From: an uncultured Oscillospiraceae bacterium
Lineage (GTDB): Bacteria; Bacillota; Clostridia; Oscillospirales; Oscillospiraceae
Assembly: GCA_934662925.1 (NCBI GenBank)
Contig: CAKUKL010000033.1
Location: 1 to 10,497 of the forward strand
Reading direction: 5' to 3'
DNA: 10,497 nucleotides
In this document: in pieces, positions 1-5,963 of the stretch
Layout: each line of letters begins with the position of its first letter
Position numbering within the stretch: the first letter of the stretch is position 1
The notes under the pieces: model-generated
The model's input: the letters and a program-made list of their open reading frames with translations, nothing else
What the model was told of the DNA's origin: nothing
Database searches by the model: none
Made by a program: the position numbers and the translations under genes

Positions 1-521
1 CCGGAGGACAGGCCGAACAGCTTCTGCACCCCGGGCACCAGCACCACCATGCCCACAAGGCCGTACACCACCGACGGGATGCCCGCCAGCAGGGAGACGG
101 CGGTGCGGATGACGGCGGCTACCTTTTCATTGGCCACCTTGGCCAGAAACATGGCGGTGAGCACGCCGATGGGTACGCCGATAAGGATGGCGCCGCCGGT
201 GCCCGCCAGCGAAGTGAGCACGAAGGGCAGAATGCCGTAAAGCTCCTGCTTGGGGGCCCAGACCTCCCCCGTCAGGAAGGCCGCCGGGCCGATCTCCAGA
301 ATGGCGGGCAGGCCGGAGATCACCAGATAGATGCTGATGAACAGCACGCAGGCCACCGCCGCGAAGCCGCACAGGAAGAAGAAGGCGTGGACGATCCACT
401 CCAGCGTCTCCCGGGAGAGCCGGGAACCGGACTTGTCCCGCCCGCGGGCCTTGGCCGCCGGGCGGCGCTTCGCCTGCCGGTCCGGGCCGCTCATGTCAGT
501 GAGAATTTTTTCGTGTTCCAT
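1..521 (-). CDS. pstC: Phosphate ABC transporter permease PstC (partial, N-terminal 173 residues)
   Basis: One of the two membrane permeases of the high-affinity phosphate importer PstSCAB. The visible part has a charged, Arg/Lys-rich cytoplasmic N-terminus (about residues 11-40), a first membrane segment (about 46-70), a second one with the run ILIGVPIGVLTAMFLAK, and then AGIPSVVYGLVG, the conserved stretch of PstC/PstA permeases. The C-terminal part lies beyond the left edge. The start at 521 is chosen over the ATG at 526, whose frame stops after 11 codons, and because TAAGGAG (530-536) sits 8 bases upstream. It follows pstS on the same strand after an 86-base gap holding a hairpin, the usual pst order. 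Identification is from recognised motifs and context; confident. Confidence 0.93.
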   Translation of the reverse strand, partial: MEHEKILTDMSGPDRQAKRRPAAKARGRDKSGSRLSRETLEWIVHAFFFLCGFAAVACVLFISIYLVISGLPAILEIGPAAFLTGEVWAPKQELYGILPFVLTSLAGTGGAILIGVPIGVLTAMFLAKVANEKVAAVIRTAVSLLAGIPSVVYGLVGMVVLVPGVQKLFGLSS

Positions 522-529
522 TCCATAAA

Positions 530-536
530 CTCCTTA
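530..536 (-). promoter_or_regulatory. Ribosome binding site of pstC
   Basis: TAAGGAG on the minus strand, 8 bases from the ATG at 521. It decides between two nearby ATGs (521 and 526) in favour of 521. Confidence 0.75.
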
Positions 537-553
537 TGATTCAACTCCGTAAT

Positions 554-597
554 ACGGGTACAGCCCCCGCCCCATGGGGGACGAGGGTGTTTCCCGT
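554..597 (-). repeat. GC-rich hairpin between pstS and pstC
   Basis: An outer pair ACGGG (554-558) / CCCGT (593-597) encloses a GC-rich core: CCCCC (564-568) / GGGGG (576-580), or alternatively CCCCATGGGG (570-579) as a small palindrome. There is no T-run on the minus strand, so it is not a classical terminator. Such structures after a binding-protein gene commonly stabilise its mRNA or lower permease expression; that role is inferred here. Confidence 0.45.
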
Positions 598-607
598 GAT
601 TCTTTTA

Positions 608-1492
608 TCAGGCTTTGGGCACTGCGCCGGCGGAGCGGATCAGGTCAGCCGCGTCGGCGGACAGGGCCCAGTCGAAGAAGGCCTGAGCGGCGGGGCTCAG
701 CTCCGTGCCCTCTTTGGTGACCAGAACAAAGGGCCGCTGGATCTCGTAGGATCCGTCCAGCACGGTCTCCTCGCTGCACTCGACGCCGTTCACCGTGATG
801 GCCTTGACGCCGTCCTGACCCTCCACAGCGGAGAGGGAGGCGTAGCCGATGGCGTTGGGGTTGTTGCGGACGGACTCGATGACCGCGCCGGTGGAGGTCA
901 GCTCCTGGGCCAGCACGCACTTGTCGCCGGTCTTGGTGATGGACTCGAAGCCGTCACGGGTGCCGGAGCCGGACTCGCGGCCAATGCAGGCGATCTCGCT
1001 GTCGGCGCCGCCCAGCTCGGACCAGTTGGTGATCTCACCGGTGAAGATCTTGGCGATCTGCTCCACGGTCAGGTCGGCCACGGCGTTGTCGCTGTTGACG
1101 ATGACGGCGATGCCGTCCAGAGCCACGACGGTCTCAATGAGGCCCTGGCTCTTTTCCTCGTCCTTCAGGGCGCGGGAGGAAAGGCCGATGTCGGCGGTGC
1201 CGTTCATGGCGGCCTCAATGCCGGCGCCGGAGCCGCCGCCCTCCACGGAGACGGTCACGCCGCTGTGGTCGTTGCCGAACTGCTCAGCCAGCGTGTTCAT
1301 GACCTTTTCCATAGAGGTGGAGCCCAGCGTCACGACGGTGCCGGACAGGTCTGCGGAGCCGCCGTTGTCAGAGGGAGCGGAGCTGCCGCCGTTATCGGAA
1401 GGGGCGGCGCTGTTGCCGCTGTCCTTGCTGCCGCAGGCCGCCAGAGACAGAGCCATCACCAGCGCCATCATCAGCGCAATGAGTTTTTTCAT
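608..1492 (-). CDS. pstS: Phosphate-binding lipoprotein PstS of the phosphate ABC transporter
   Basis: Captures inorganic phosphate outside the cell membrane and delivers it to the PstC/PstA permeases. The 294-residue product starts with a lipoprotein signal (MKK, hydrophobic stretch, LSLAAC lipobox with Cys20), then a low-complexity Gly/Ser/Asp linker (about 21-49). The mature domain begins at GTVVTLGSTS (51-60). Family motifs are VEGGGSGAG (83-91), GTADIGLSSR (98-107), IAKIFTGEITNW (146-157) and RESGSGTRDGF (172-182), which form the two lobes and the phosphate pocket. An in-frame ATG lies 10 codons upstream, but the ATG at 1492 is preferred: GGAGAG lies 7 bases before it and the signal peptide then begins normally. 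It is preceded by a probable Pho box and followed by pstC. Length is typical for the family. Confidence 0.95.
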   Translation of the reverse strand: MKKLIALMMALVMALSLAACGSKDSGNSAAPSDNGGSSAPSDNGGSADLSGTVVTLGSTSMEKVMNTLAEQFGNDHSGVTVSVEGGGSGAGIEAAMNGTADIGLSSRALKDEEKSQGLIETVVALDGIAVIVNSDNAVADLTVEQIAKIFTGEITNWSELGGADSEIACIGRESGSGTRDGFESITKTGDKCVLAQELTSTGAVIESVRNNPNAIGYASLSAVEGQDGVKAITVNGVECSEETVLDGSYEIQRPFVLVTKEGTELSPAAQAFFDWALSADAADLIRSAGAVPKA

Positions 1493-1558
1493 TTTGATTC
1501 TCTCCATTTCATCATGTATCACATTTTTATTATGCCCCGTTCTTCAGGGTACAATTTG

Positions 1559-1613
1559 AGTATACCGATGAAATGTAAAGTCCGCGCTCAAGGGTTTGTA
1601 AAGTCTGTGTAAA
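1559..1613 (-). promoter_or_regulatory. Probable Pho-box promoter of pstS
   Basis: On the minus strand TTTACA occurs at 1608-1613 and 1597-1602, exactly 11 bp apart (five-base gap), and again at 1574-1579, 23 bp further on. A TATACT -10-like hexamer lies at 1559-1564, with no good -35. Direct TTTACA-type hexamers at 11-bp spacing match the PhoP box known from Bacillus (TT-A-A-type repeats with about 5-bp spacers). A phosphate-starvation promoter before pstS is therefore likely. The regulator itself is not in the window. Confidence 0.65.
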
Positions 1614-1639
1614 ATGGAAAAACGGGCGGTCAGGGCGGC

Positions 1640-1674
1640 TTTACAATGTAAAGCGCGGGGCTTTACATTGTAAA
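1640..1674. repeat. 15-bp perfect inverted repeat built from TTTACA/TGTAAA half-sites
   Basis: Arms TTTACAATGTAAAGC (1640-1654) and GCTTTACATTGTAAA (1660-1674) are perfect inverted copies around a 5-base GCGGG centre. Each arm is itself nearly palindromic (TTTACA-A-TGTAAA), so the element holds four half-sites identical to those in the pstS Pho box, with like half-sites 22 bp (two 11-bp turns) apart. It lies just upstream of the Pho box and partly overlaps the spoVT terminator. It could be an extra regulator-binding site or part of the terminator structure; the role is unproven. Confidence 0.6.
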
Positions 1675-1709
1675 AAGGCCGCCTGCGCATGAGCGCAGAC
1701 GGCCTTTTT
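1672..1709 (-). terminator. Intrinsic terminator after the spoVT-like gene (may act in both directions)
   Basis: A 17-bp stem with one mismatch: AAAAAGGCCGCCTGCGC (1672-1688) and GCGCAGACGGCCTTTTT (1693-1709), 4-base loop ATGA. It is flanked by A5 and T5, so it ends in a T-run on either strand. It starts 11 bases past the stop codon of the minus-strand spoVT-like gene. Confidence 0.85.
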
Positions 1710-1720
1710 ACAATTATAAT

Positions 1721-2167
1721 TCAACTCTCCATGTGCTTGCCGAGGAAGCCCGCTGCCGTCTGGGCCAGCTTCAGCTCCACATCCCCGGCCCGGGCGCTGT
1801 CGGCAGCGGAGACGAACAGCACGCAGCCCAGCACGTCCCCCTCGGACAGGATGGGCACGGCCACCACCACCCGGTATTTGTCCGAGTCCTCGCACACCGG
1901 CACCCGTTCGCCGTCAGACTGCCAGCTCTGGCGGCCCTCCATGAGCTCCTCCACCCGGTGAGACAGGCGCTTGTCCGCCAGCTCCCGCCGGGGCACGCCG
2001 CCCACGGCGATGCAGCTGTCCCGGTCGGTGATGACGGCGGCCTGACCGGACGCCCGGCTCAGAGCCTCGCACAGCTGGTCGGCAAAGTCGGCCACGCCGC
2101 CCAGCTGAGAGTATTTTTTGAAGATCACGCCGCCCTCCCGGTCCGTATATATCTCCAAGGGGTCGCC
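1721..2167 (-). pseudogene. spoVT: 5'-truncated spoVT-like gene (GAF-type sensor domain only)
   Basis: SpoVT is an AbrB-family regulator of forespore genes, with an N-terminal swapped-hairpin DNA-binding domain and a C-terminal GAF-like domain. Reading in this frame gives GDPLEIYTDREGGVIFKKYSQ, then a GAF-like domain (DFADQLCEALS, AAVITDRDSCIAVGG, VVVAVPILSEGDVLGCVLF), ending ETAAGFLxxxME-like (QTAAGFLGKHMES). This matches SpoVT from the conserved Gly-Asp-Pro at about residue 31 of the usual 178 onward. Upstream of 2167 the frame runs 21 more codons without AbrB similarity to a TGA at 2231-2233, and no other nearby frame supplies the missing helix-strand region. The only possible local start is TTG at 2158, with no ribosome binding site. 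The gene has lost about 30 N-terminal residues, so it is probably inactive, or at most a free sensor domain. A strong terminator follows. Confidence 0.8.
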
Positions 2168-2361
2168 GTTGCTGATGACATTGACACGGTGGGAGGAATT
2201 CTGCTTCGCTATGGACGATCTGGCCAGGCGTCAGGGGTGGAAGTAGTACATAATAATGGGGGGAACAGACCCTCGGTTGATAAGGCCAGATATGCTTTCC
2301 GGCGGTGTCGCCTGCCGGGCAGCGCGATAAAAAGGCCGTGGGTATCGCGGAAAATGGATTG

Positions 2362-2390
2362 CTGACAAATACTGCTTAAAGTGCTAAAAT
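2362..2390 (+). promoter_or_regulatory. Sigma-70/A-type promoter of the LysR-family gene
   Basis: CTGACA (2362-2367) and TAAAAT (2385-2390) each match the consensus hexamers at five of six positions and are 17 bp apart, the optimal spacing. The AAGGAGG ribosome binding site begins 6 bases later, so the untranslated leader would be short. Confidence 0.7.
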
Positions 2391-2396
2391 ACAAAA

Positions 2397-2403
2397 AAGG
2401 AGG
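2397..2403 (+). promoter_or_regulatory. Ribosome binding site of the LysR-family gene
   Basis: A full AAGGAGG, 9 bases from the ATG at 2413. Confidence 0.8.
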
Positions 2404-2412
2404 CGGACGGCA

Positions 2413-3291
2413 ATGATCACGGAACAGAAGGTGAAAAGTTTTCTTCTGCTGTCAAAAGAACTGAATTTCAGCCGTACGGCACAGCAACTTTATATTTCTC
2501 AGCAAGCACTCAGCGCACAGATCTTGGCACTGGAGAACGATTTAGGATACCCGTTGTTTGTACGCACGACAAAGTCTGTGCACCTGACTGAAGCAGGAGA
2601 AAAAATGGCAGATTTTTTCCAGCGGGCTGAAGCGGAACTTCAGACCTTGTCTTCCACTTTTCGCTGCACCACATCAACATTGATGCGAATCGGCTGCTTT
2701 GAAAATTTGGATCTTGGTTCGCTGCTGTTTCAGGCTCGGGATACCATGCCTGCTGATTACTCCGGCTTGAGCTGTCAGCTTTCCATATCGGCCAACTATT
2801 CTGGTCTGCTTGAAAAGCTGGACGAGAGGAGCATTGATCTGGCGGTTATGCCGCTGGGAATTGAACTGCCGGCCCGGTTCCGAACGCAAGTGATGGCGGC
2901 GGATGTAACGTATGCTTTTTTCTCTGATCGGTTTCCGAACTGTGATCAGATACATGACCTGATGGATCTGAAAGACGCGCTGATGTTTGCCGGTCCAGAG
3001 CGCAACAAGCTGTGGCGGTGTCTGCACAGCTATTTTCATCGCCGCGGAGTGCAGGCAAAACTGAGCTACGATCCCGGTATTTCCATCTTTACCGAGCGTA
3101 TGCTGATTGAATCCGGCGAAGGGGTCGGCTTTGGCGGTCAATATTCATTCCTCTATCGCAATTCAAAGCTGAAACGTTTTCCGTTGGAGATATCCAACGA
3201 GATTGGTGGCGAGATCGGCGCGGTCTGGCGCAAAGACAACAGCAACCCTTTGATTCGAGAGTACGTTAAAAACCTGAAGGCACAGTTCTGA
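2413..3291 (+). CDS. LysR-family transcriptional regulator
   Basis: A 292-residue DNA-binding regulator of the usual LysR length. The N-terminal winged helix-turn-helix reads FLLLSKELNFSRTAQQLYISQQALSAQILALENDLGYPLFVRTTKSVHLTEAGEKM (about 10-65), the classic LysR pattern with A-x-x-L-x-x-S-Q-x-A-L-S and the L-F-x-R wing. A periplasmic-binding-like effector domain follows (from about 90), including IDLAVMPLGIE and ESGEGVGFGG. The effector cannot be read from sequence. It has its own promoter and strong ribosome binding site, and a hairpin terminator separates it from the co-oriented transporter gene, which it probably controls. GC content is lower than in the pst and TRAP blocks: a sampled 60-base line gives 48% against 60-75%. 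This fits acquired DNA. Confidence 0.92.
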   Translation: MITEQKVKSFLLLSKELNFSRTAQQLYISQQALSAQILALENDLGYPLFVRTTKSVHLTEAGEKMADFFQRAEAELQTLSSTFRCTTSTLMRIGCFENLDLGSLLFQARDTMPADYSGLSCQLSISANYSGLLEKLDERSIDLAVMPLGIELPARFRTQVMAADVTYAFFSDRFPNCDQIHDLMDLKDALMFAGPERNKLWRCLHSYFHRRGVQAKLSYDPGISIFTERMLIESGEGVGFGGQYSFLYRNSKLKRFPLEISNEIGGEIGAVWRKDNSNPLIREYVKNLKAQF

Positions 3292-3306
3292 CTGAAAACA
3301 CGATCC

Positions 3307-3346
3307 AACCGGGCATTTACAAGCGTAGCATTGTAAATGCCCGGTT
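3307..3346 (+). terminator. Intrinsic terminator of the LysR-family gene, possibly also an operator dyad
   Basis: A perfect 16-bp stem: AACCGGGCATTTACAA (3307-3322) and TTGTAAATGCCCGGTT (3331-3346), 8-base loop, followed by the T-rich tail AATCTTTGTTTCTCTTTT. It lies 15 bases past the stop codon. Its centre is also about 60 bp before the start point predicted from the -10 at 3374-3379, where LysR-type proteins usually bind. Confidence 0.82.
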
Positions 3347-3373
3347 AATCTTTGTTTCTCTTTTCCTGTTCGG

Positions 3374-3379
3374 TATGAT
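3374..3379 (+). promoter_or_regulatory. Candidate -10 element of the MFS-hydrolase transcript
   Basis: TATGAT matches the -10 consensus at five of six positions. At the 17-bp position upstream stands TTTGTT, a poor -35. A weak -35 suits an activator-dependent promoter such as those used by LysR proteins. Confidence 0.4.
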
Positions 3380-3438
3380 ATAACAAATCCAGCAAACTCA
3401 GGCCGGAATAAGTTGTGAAAAATATGGAGGGACAAAGT

Positions 3439-4734
3439 ATGAGCATTCCAACCAACGCGAAAACAGGGAAGAAAGATGCCAACAGCAAGTTCAGCGGAAG
3501 AGGCTGGTTGATCGTTTTCCTCGGCATGGCGATGTGGTTCTTTGCCGCAGCAATGACGGTGGAAGGTGCCAACCTTATCATCCCGGCGTTCTCCACCGCC
3601 TACAATGTATCCGCTGCCGCTCTGTACGGCATTGCGACGGTGGCAAGTCTGATCAGCATCCCCGGCGTGGCCGCCTGCGGTGCGCTTCAGTCCAAAATCG
3701 GACCCAGAAAGATCATCCTGCTGTGCTGGACAGTGGCTGCCTGCGGTATGGGTGTGCTTGGGCTGGCCAGAAATCTGACCGTTTACTGTATTGGCCGTGT
3801 GCTGATGGGGGTAGGAACCAACTGTGCCAACTACATTGGCCTGAACGGTATCATCACCAACTGGTTTCCCCGTAAGAAGGGGCTGGTGCTTGGATATGTG
3901 ACGATGGGTTCCAATCTGTCCACGGCGCTGTGCCTTTATCTGATCGGCTTTCTCTTGACTAAACTCAGCCTGTCCGGAACCTTTTTTATCTGGGGAGCGA
4001 TCTATTTGGCACTGGGGCTGCTGTCCTTTGTGTTGCTGCGGGATAATCCGGAGGAGATGGGCGAGTTCCCGGACAATGACCGCACCCTTACACAGGAGCA
4101 GGTACAGGAACAGTTCCACAAAGGTGAGGAATACCGTAAAGCCGGCGGCATGACCACCATGGACATTTTGAAAAAGCGCCAGAGTTGGCAGATTGCTTTT
4201 GGCTACGGTATTATTCTCCTTATCACGGTGGGCGTTCTGTCCACGCTGGTCAGTACGCTCATTATCAAGGGCCTGCCTGAGTTGAAGGCGGTCAGCATCA
4301 TGACCATCGCTGCTGTATTGGGCATTCCTTTCAGCTATCTGTGGGGTTATCTTGACGTCAAATTCAGCACAAAGAAAGCCACTATGCTGCTCTACTGTGT
4401 CATTTTTGCTATGATTGCCTTTATGCTAATTCCCGGCACTTGGACGGCTTATGTTACCGCCGTTCTGCTGGGCTGCTTCATCGGTGCGGGCAATAACCTT
4501 ACTCCCGCCATCATCGCCACAGTCTTTGGCCGGTATGACTTTTCCAAAGCGCTGGCCGTGATCATGCCGATCTGGAACATTGTGGTCGCCTTCGCGACGA
4601 CCGTTGTCGGTGTGCCTCAGTCCCTGACAGGCAGCTATGTGGCCGCTTATATTGTGTTGGCCGTAGTGGCCGTCATTGGTTTTGTTCTGGTCATTACGCT
4701 GGATGACCACTGCATCGGCAAACAGGATGTATAA
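3439..4734 (+). CDS. Major facilitator superfamily (MFS) transporter, 12 membrane segments
   Basis: A 431-residue secondary transporter. Twelve hydrophobic segments can be traced, starting with WLIVFLGMAMWFFAAAMTV (TM1) and ending SYVAAYIVLAVVAVIGFVLVITL (TM12), with a longer charged central loop (about 210-255) between TM6 and TM7. A motif-A variant after TM2 reads GALQSKIGPRKI, where the usual acidic residue is Gln. The overall look (GVGTNCANYIGLNGIITNWF after TM4, GAGNNLTPAIIATVFGRYDF after TM10) resembles Clostridia carboxylate or oxalate/formate-type MFS members, but the substrate is unknown. An ATG 8 codons upstream (3415) exists; 3439 is preferred because GGAGGG ends 7 bases before it. 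The hydrolase gene follows 26 bases downstream, so the pair is probably co-transcribed. Confidence 0.9.
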   Translation: MSIPTNAKTGKKDANSKFSGRGWLIVFLGMAMWFFAAAMTVEGANLIIPAFSTAYNVSAAALYGIATVASLISIPGVAACGALQSKIGPRKIILLCWTVAACGMGVLGLARNLTVYCIGRVLMGVGTNCANYIGLNGIITNWFPRKKGLVLGYVTMGSNLSTALCLYLIGFLLTKLSLSGTFFIWGAIYLALGLLSFVLLRDNPEEMGEFPDNDRTLTQEQVQEQFHKGEEYRKAGGMTTMDILKKRQSWQIAFGYGIILLITVGVLSTLVSTLIIKGLPELKAVSIMTIAAVLGIPFSYLWGYLDVKFSTKKATMLLYCVIFAMIAFMLIPGTWTAYVTAVLLGCFIGAGNNLTPAIIATVFGRYDFSKALAVIMPIWNIVVAFATTVVGVPQSLTGSYVAAYIVLAVVAVIGFVLVITLDDHCIGKQDV

Positions 4735-4760
4735 AACTCACTGGAAGGATTGAAACGAAA

Positions 4761-5663
4761 ATGGAACGACGGAAAGAGCCTTTGAATATGTCGACATCCG
4801 GTTTTCTGGATGAGCCGCACGATTTTTTTGACCCGGAGATCATGCGCCAATATCGCGCGGCATTGGCGGAGAGCGATTTGGAAAATGGGCGTCTGCCCGA
4901 TGAGATCACGGTAGAGTGGATCGAACTCGGGGGCGTACACACAGCACGGCTGAACTATGCCGGTGCGCCGCAGGATAAGGTGGTGCTGCATATTCACGGC
5001 GGCGGATGGTGCGGCGGCGTTCCCTGCACCGGGCTGCAGGGAATGATCGCGGTTCAGCAGATGACAGGGTATCATATGCTGTCTCTGGATTACGGGCTGG
5101 CTCCGGAACATCCCTTCCCAGACGGTATTATGGACTGTGTTTCGGCGTACAAGGTTTTGCTGGAGCAGGGCTATCAGTCGGAAAATATTGCGCTGATCGG
5201 GGAATCCGCCGGCGGCTATTATTGCCTCGTACTGGCGCAGTACCTGAGAGATCACGGTCTTCCCCTGCCTAGCGGCCTGTGTCTGGTGTCTCCCGGTGCG
5301 GATATGATGATGCCCGATGATGTACAGAGAGCGTTGGATTCAGATCCTGACAATGCATTTTTGCGCCAATGCATTGCGTTTTCCACAATGTATACCAATG
5401 GGCATAAGCTGGATGAGCCTTATTTGTCCCCCAATGAGGGCAGCTATAAGGGATTGCCCCCCATGTTCGTTCAGACCGGAAGCTGCGACTTCTGCCTTGA
5501 GGCCAGCTTGAGGTGCGCCCAGAAGGCGTCCGCCGAGGGAGTGGATGTTACGCTTCACAGTTGGGAATTCATGCCTCATGTATTCTTTCTGCTTCATGGC
5601 ATTCCGGAAGCGAAAGCAGGCCAGCTGGAGGTAGCTGCCTTTTTGAAAAAAGTGCTGGACTAA
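4761..5663 (+). CDS. Alpha/beta-hydrolase of the HSL (GDXG) esterase family
   Basis: A 300-residue soluble carboxylester hydrolase. The oxyanion-hole motif HIHGGGW (H79, G80-G82), the nucleophile elbow GESAGG (Ser149), an acid in GSCDF (Asp243) and PHVF (His273) give the complete HSL-family catalytic triad in order and spacing. The family motif DYGLAPEHPFP (110-120) is present. No signal peptide, so it is cytoplasmic. Following the MFS gene after 26 bases, it probably hydrolyses the imported ester, lactone or acylated compound; this is inference. The start is not certain: AAGGA lies 11 bases before the ATG at 4761, and an alternative ATG occurs at 4788. The downstream DNA switches at once to a broken cysteine desulfurase gene. 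Confidence 0.9.
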   Translation: MERRKEPLNMSTSGFLDEPHDFFDPEIMRQYRAALAESDLENGRLPDEITVEWIELGGVHTARLNYAGAPQDKVVLHIHGGGWCGGVPCTGLQGMIAVQQMTGYHMLSLDYGLAPEHPFPDGIMDCVSAYKVLLEQGYQSENIALIGESAGGYYCLVLAQYLRDHGLPLPSGLCLVSPGADMMMPDDVQRALDSDPDNAFLRQCIAFSTMYTNGHKLDEPYLSPNEGSYKGLPPMFVQTGSCDFCLEASLRCAQKASAEGVDVTLHSWEFMPHVFFLLHGIPEAKAGQLEVAAFLKKVLD

Positions 5664-5666
5664 TGA

Positions 5667-5858
5667 GCGCTTTGGCCGCGGGCCGCGGCGCTGGATCAGC
5701 CGGTCATTGCCCTGCGTTCCGGCGATCACTGCGCCCAGCCCCTCCACGCCGCGCCGGGAATTTCCTATACGCTTCGTATATCACCGGCGTTTTATAACAC
5801 GTTTGAGGAGATTGGCGCTCTGGCGCAGGGCCTGCGGGAACTCCTCGGCGGAAAATAA
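5667..5858 (+). pseudogene. 3' remnant of a SufS-type cysteine desulfurase gene
   Basis: The frame open from 5667 (after a TGA at 5664-5666) to TAA at 5856-5858 encodes, from 5691, LDQPVIALRSGDHCAQPLH, then TLRISPAFYNTFEEI and a final helix. R-S-G-x-H-C-A-Q-P-L followed by R-x-S-x-x-x-Y-N-T-x-E-E-I is the C-terminal signature of group II (SufS/CsdA) cysteine desulfurases, which supply sulfur for Fe-S clusters. The active-site Cys codon is at 5730-5732. Only about 55 of some 400 residues remain; the PLP-binding Lys and everything before are absent, and no start or ribosome binding site is seen. It lies directly behind the hydrolase gene and marks the right edge of the cassette. Confidence 0.82.
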
Positions 5859-5906
5859 GGACACGGTGTGCGCTGAGACACATACGGAGTTTGCGATTGA
5901 ATCGGC

Positions 5907-5955
5907 AACAAAGCAAAGCGCCCGGAGCCACAGGCTCCGGGCGCTTTGCTTTGTT
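5907..5955 (-). terminator. Intrinsic terminator of the kdd-kce-TRAP operon
   Basis: A perfect 23-bp stem, arms 5907-5929 and 5933-5955, with a 3-base loop. The lower arm ends GCTTTGCTTTGTT on the minus strand, a T-rich tail within the stem itself. It starts 8 bases past the dctM stop codon. Read from the plus strand the same hairpin could stop transcripts coming from the hydrolase side, so it probably insulates both units. Confidence 0.85.
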
Positions 5956-5963
5956 GAGCGGGG

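Noticed and set aside
536..1612. A 358-codon plus-strand ORF opposite pstS
   Set aside because: It is Gly/Ala/Asp-rich low-complexity translation of the GC-rich antisense strand of pstS and shows no domain; it also runs through the pstS promoter.
1721..2158. An intact small gene starting at TTG 2158
   Set aside because: No ribosome binding site is present, and the TTG codes for a conserved internal Leu of SpoVT (Gly-Asp-Pro-Leu-Glu-Ile), so it is better explained as a truncated gene.
1733..2365. A 210-codon plus-strand ORF opposite the spoVT-like gene
   Set aside because: It is His/Ala/Gly-rich antisense translation running through the spoVT break and into the LysR promoter; no domain seen.
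1640..3346. A shared mobile repeat, suggested by TTTACAA/TTGTAAA arms at both 1640-1674 and 3307-3346
   Set aside because: Only about 7 bases are shared, and loops and flanks differ; chance similarity of AT-rich stems is enough.
3163..4119. A 318-codon minus-strand ORF opposite the MFS gene
   Set aside because: It spans the LysR terminator and the MFS ribosome binding site and has no family motifs; the plus-strand MFS protein is clear.
2160..5700. Direct repeats or inverted terminal repeats of an insertion sequence at the cassette edges
   Set aside because: None could be found by eye around 2160-2180 or 5660-5695, and no transposase or integrase gene is present.
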